Of a DNA stretch of 24,848 bases, positions 22,462 through 24,848 are shown piece after piece. Under the pieces are notes generated by a model. It was not told where the DNA came from. It did not search any database and worked only from the letters and a program-made list of their open reading frames with translations. The DNA lies in IMG/VR virus record IMGVR_UViG_3300022837_000090, positions 1 through 24,848 of that record, one strand, 5' to 3'. The stretch is from a virus. Every line of letters begins with the position of its first letter. Within the stretch, counting starts at the first letter, position 1. Made by a program: the position numbers and the translations under genes.

Positions 22462-22848
22462 TCACACTCGTGTAACGCCACGAGGATCGTTTACTACTGC
22501 TTCAATTGAATCATCGTTCATTAAACGATACTCAACACCACCTACTTTAAAACGCGTACCAGTATTGGCACGGAACATCACATAGTCCCCTGTCTTACAC
22601 CAAGGGCCAGTAGTAAAACGCTCTTTATCAGAATACGCTTGTGCTCCCATATCGAGTACAACCCCGATAGTAGACATAATGTAGTCATTGTGCATTTCTT
22701 TACTGGACTTAATGATGCCACTTTCGCCATAGGTATCTTCTACTTCCGGCATGGCTACTAAGACACGGTATCCCACGGGGGTGGGTATTTGAAGGTCAAG
22801 CTCTTCGTCACTTTCAGCTTCTTTAGGTACTATCGTTAGATCAGTCAT
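22462..22848 (-). CDS. GroES-like co-chaperonin (128 aa)
   Basis: The ATG at 22848 is my preferred start; ATG at 22854 and a longer frame from 22881 overlap the upstream gene more. After a 20-residue acidic N-terminal extension, the GroES pattern appears: PTPVGYRVLVAMPEVEDTYG, the mobile-loop segment ESGIIKS (compare GGIVL in GroES), TIGVVLDMGAQAY, KTGDYVMFRANTGTRF and a final DDSIEAVV. Phage co-chaperonins such as T4 gp31 pair with the host GroEL to fold the capsid protein, and this gene's place among head genes fits that role. Similarity is by pattern; a divergent function is not excluded. Confidence 0.85.
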   Translation of the reverse strand: MTDLTIVPKEAESDEELDLQIPTPVGYRVLVAMPEVEDTYGESGIIKSSKEMHNDYIMSTIGVVLDMGAQAYSDKERFTTGPWCKTGDYVMFRANTGTRFKVGGVEYRLMNDDSIEAVVNDPRGVTRV

Positions 22849-23038
22849 TATCATCGTCCATATAGTTACGCGAGAGGTCATTTACATGATTCAGACAGGA
22901 AGTGAGACCTCGTAGCATTCCTGTTACTTCTTTGTATTGAGAGAAGTCTTTAGCTCCCCCATTACCTAGAAATTCTGTTGCAGAGGACATATCATCCTCG
23001 ATTTTCTTTTTAAGCACGTCAAAGACGGTTTTAGCCAT
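22841..23038 (-). CDS. Small conserved protein after the portal gene (65 aa)
   Basis: A helical, acidic protein (MAKTVFDVLKKKIEDDMSSA ... GGAKDFSQYKEVTGMLRGLT). I recall similar 60-90-residue proteins just downstream of portal genes in marine podoviruses and myoviruses. It could be a small head-assembly factor; the function is unknown. Its last eight bases overlap the co-chaperonin start, which indicates translational coupling. Confidence 0.8.
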   Translation of the reverse strand: MAKTVFDVLKKKIEDDMSSATEFLGNGGAKDFSQYKEVTGMLRGLTSCLNHVNDLSRNYMDDDND

Positions 23039-23040
23039 GA

Positions 23041-24848
23041 TTATTCCTTGTTACGTTTGTTTTCGACCTCGCTCTGAGTTTTCATTAAGTCTAGGTCGAG
23101 TTTAGTATTAGCTGTCCTTCTATCGGCAGCTAGTTTAGCTCCGGCTTTCTGAGCATCTATTTCCAACTCTTGTCTTTCGATTTCGAGTTGTTGCTGATCT
23201 ATAGCCACATCAGCTTGGTCTTTCTGCGTTTTACGCTGTAACTCAGCCTGTTTGAGTTGCATATCGGCTTGGTCTTTCTGCGCTTTACGTTGTACATCCT
23301 GCTGCTTAACCTGTAATTCTGCCTGTTGTAGCTGGAACACGGGGTCTTGCTGCTGTTGCTGCGCTTGTTTCTGCGCGGCTTCTTGTTTATGTTGGTCGGT
23401 TAGCTGCTTGCCACCTTCGGATATGAGGCGTGACAACTGAACTTCAATCTCTTCAGGTAGCTCCTCATTCGGTGGGGGTAGTGCAACGCCCAACTTCTCT
23501 TCCATCTGCGTGCGATATCTAAACCCAAGGTGTTCAGCGATATGCGCGTTGAGTGCGGCCATTATCTGCTGTGCTTGGGGGTTCTGCCCGATGGTCTGTG
23601 CGATCATAGGGTCTTGCATAAACGACTGGTGAGCCGTTATGTGAGCTTCGTGGTCTTGAGTTAAGAACGCTTTTATAGGGGTACCTGTTAGCGCGTTCAT
23701 GTTCTCGCTTACGGGATCAGCAGGTCTAATGTCATCTTCCGTAGGGACTAACTTATCAGCGTTCTTAACGCCGAGCACTTCAATCATCTGACGATGTAAT
23801 TGAGGGAGGTTGTATATTTGTGGAGCTTGTTGCGACATCTGCAACACGGCTTGGTACTGTACTACTCGTTGAGCCATTGTAGAGCTGTTAGGGTCGCTTA
23901 CAGGGATTACATCGACCATAGCGTAGTCAGACTGACGTGCTGATACTTCGCCTCTATTAGGCTGGTAATCGTATTCTTCTGGAGCTTCCTCGGCCATGAT
24001 AGCTTTGAGCATCTTAAACTCTAGCTTCATAGCGTAATGTACGCGTGCTTGTACTGCTGCCATTGGCTTGAGAGTACGTTCTAGCAGGGCTAGTGTAGTA
24101 CCCACTGGGGCGTTTGCGGACATGTCAGAGATGTTCATATCACTGATAGCGCCTAAACGACGGCCTTCAGTAGTGATCTGATTCAGCAACGCTAGTAGAG
24201 TCTGGCTAGGCTCTTTATAAGGAAGAGGCATGATGTTATCGCGGATGCTACCTGATGGCACATCAACGTCTTTAAACTCACCCGGCTCGATTGGGGTGTC
24301 ATCACCTTTAATACGCAATCCACGAGACTTTAAGCCCCCCGGAAGGTTAGATAGTGTACCAGCGTCCACCAATTGCCGTATAATCGACGTTCCTGCTTTG
24401 GCGTACCCACCTACTATATGAATCAATCCAAGGCCGTAGAAGCCAAATCCGGGCACGTATACGTAATGTACAAAGTGCTGGCGCTTCATGGTGAGCATGT
24501 CTTCTTCGTCCCAATTACGACGAATGGCAAGTACTTCTCCTGTGCCACGCTCGATTGTAACGATGTAAGGTTTTGCTAGTCCGTCTTCGTCATCTATACC
24601 TTCTATAACAAGCTCGGCATGAATCTCGTACACGGTATACCGATCATCGTCGGTGATGTCGTAACCACCTTCTTCGGCTTTTTTCTCTTCGATGTCTGTG
24701 TGGAACGGCTCTGGATCACCTAGCTCTACGCCTGCATAAAAACCACTAACTTGCAGTCGCATCATTTCATTCTTGGTCTTACGCATTACATGAGTAACAC
24801 GCTCCGCTGACTCAATGTTAGACGCGCCGTAGGGCACGATAACGTCTT
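23041..24848 (-). CDS. Portal protein, P22 gp1-like (5' end outside window)
   Basis: The frame is open to the right edge. The GTG at 24837 is probably an internal Val (reading DVIVPYGASNIESAERVTHV), so the true start lies outside. Roughly 600 residues are present against about 700 expected for P22-type portals. Recognisable parts are FVHYVYVPGFGFYGLGLIHI (portal core), AGTLSNLPGGLKSRGLR and SDMNISDMSANAPVGTTLAL. The C-terminal 130 residues are a Gln/Lys/Ala coiled coil matching the helical barrel of P22-like portals. The portal forms the dodecameric DNA gate at one capsid vertex. The terminase gene would be expected beyond the right edge. Confidence 0.88.
   Translation of the reverse strand, partial: DVIVPYGASNIESAERVTHVMRKTKNEMMRLQVSGFYAGVELGDPEPFHTDIEEKKAEEGGYDITDDDRYTVYEIHAELVIEGIDDEDGLAKPYIVTIERGTGEVLAIRRNWDEEDMLTMKRQHFVHYVYVPGFGFYGLGLIHIVGGYAKAGTSIIRQLVDAGTLSNLPGGLKSRGLRIKGDDTPIEPGEFKDVDVPSGSIRDNIMPLPYKEPSQTLLALLNQITTEGRRLGAISDMNISDMSANAPVGTTLALLERTLKPMAAVQARVHYAMKLEFKMLKAIMAEEAPEEYDYQPNRGEVSARQSDYAMVDVIPVSDPNSSTMAQRVVQYQAVLQMSQQAPQIYNLPQLHRQMIEVLGVKNADKLVPTEDDIRPADPVSENMNALTGTPIKAFLTQDHEAHITAHQSFMQDPMIAQTIGQNPQAQQIMAALNAHIAEHLGFRYRTQMEEKLGVALPPPNEELPEEIEVQLSRLISEGGKQLTDQHKQEAAQKQAQQQQQDPVFQLQQAELQVKQQDVQRKAQKDQADMQLKQAELQRKTQKDQADVAIDQQQLEIERQELEIDAQKAGAKLAADRRTANTKLDLDLMKTQSEVENKRNKE
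23205..23312 (-). repeat. Two 54-bp (18-residue) repeats in the portal C-terminal barrel
   Basis: The stretch CTTGGTCTTTCTGCG recurs at 23214 and 23268, 54 bases apart. It encodes consecutive units QRKAQKDQADMQLKQAEL and QRKTQKDQADVAIDQQQL. Several weaker copies extend on either side, giving a Gln-rich helical rod. Confidence 0.82.

Noticed and set aside
22849-22881. Eleven-residue N-terminal extension of the co-chaperonin
   Set aside because: It would overlap the preceding gene by 41 bases and the added residues (MTSRVTIWTMI) do not fit the family; ATG at 22848 is preferred.
24835-24837. GTG as the portal start codon
   Set aside because: The frame stays open to the edge, and the protein pattern there (VIVPYGASN) looks internal to a portal rather than N-terminal.

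Overview
The window is a piece of a tailed-phage genome (Caudoviricetes). It could be a free virus, a metagenomic contig or a prophage; no integrase, attachment site or host gene is visible. All supportable genes lie on the minus strand, so the transcription order runs from the right edge to the left. Genes are packed almost end to end, often with TAATG stop/start overlaps, and only one real intergenic gap exists (19299-19467). A P22-type portal, gp4-like and SU10-type adaptor proteins and a gp10-like tail protein suggest a short-tailed (podovirus-like) virion. Many small proteins look like families I associate with marine phages (cyanophages, pelagiphages, uncultured marine viruses), so a marine bacterial host is my inference. 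The host cannot be named from the sequence.

Right part, head module (24848 to 19468): the portal (its 5' end is outside the window), a small protein, a GroES-like co-chaperonin, a scaffold-like acidic coiled-coil protein, a conserved protein of unknown role, a capsid-associated protein and the major capsid protein. A strong rho-independent terminator follows the capsid gene, and just behind it is a promoter-like sequence that could restart transcription into the tail and lysis genes.

Middle-right, small-gene cluster (19298 to 16633): two small neutral proteins, then six small Lys-rich proteins. Two of these begin MRNYY and two others share a C-terminal tail ending CKMR. Next come a gp4-like adaptor, a zinc-ribbon protein, a 50-residue protein, a SU10-type adaptor and a small virion protein (16633 to 14337).

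Middle, receptor-binding region (14327 to 9967): a protein made largely of 22-residue tandem repeats, a 973-residue tail fibre with about twenty 17-residue repeats and an S74 self-cleaving chaperone domain, and two small accessory genes.

Lysis module (9967 to 8002): small membrane or exported proteins, a XhlA-like 59-residue protein, a three-helix holin, a membrane-anchored coiled-coil protein and an M15-type peptidase endolysin.

Left part (7992 to 1): a gp10-like tail protein, a virion protein, an unknown protein, and a giant reading frame of at least 1595 codons that runs off the left edge. The giant frame carries duplicated segments, a thrombospondin-3-like calcium motif and a TolA-like Ala/Glu coiled coil. 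Its position and composition suggest an internal (ejected) virion protein. Four genes shorter than 60 residues (9173-9352, 9806-9967, 15416-15568, 17099-17263) were found by reading the gaps.
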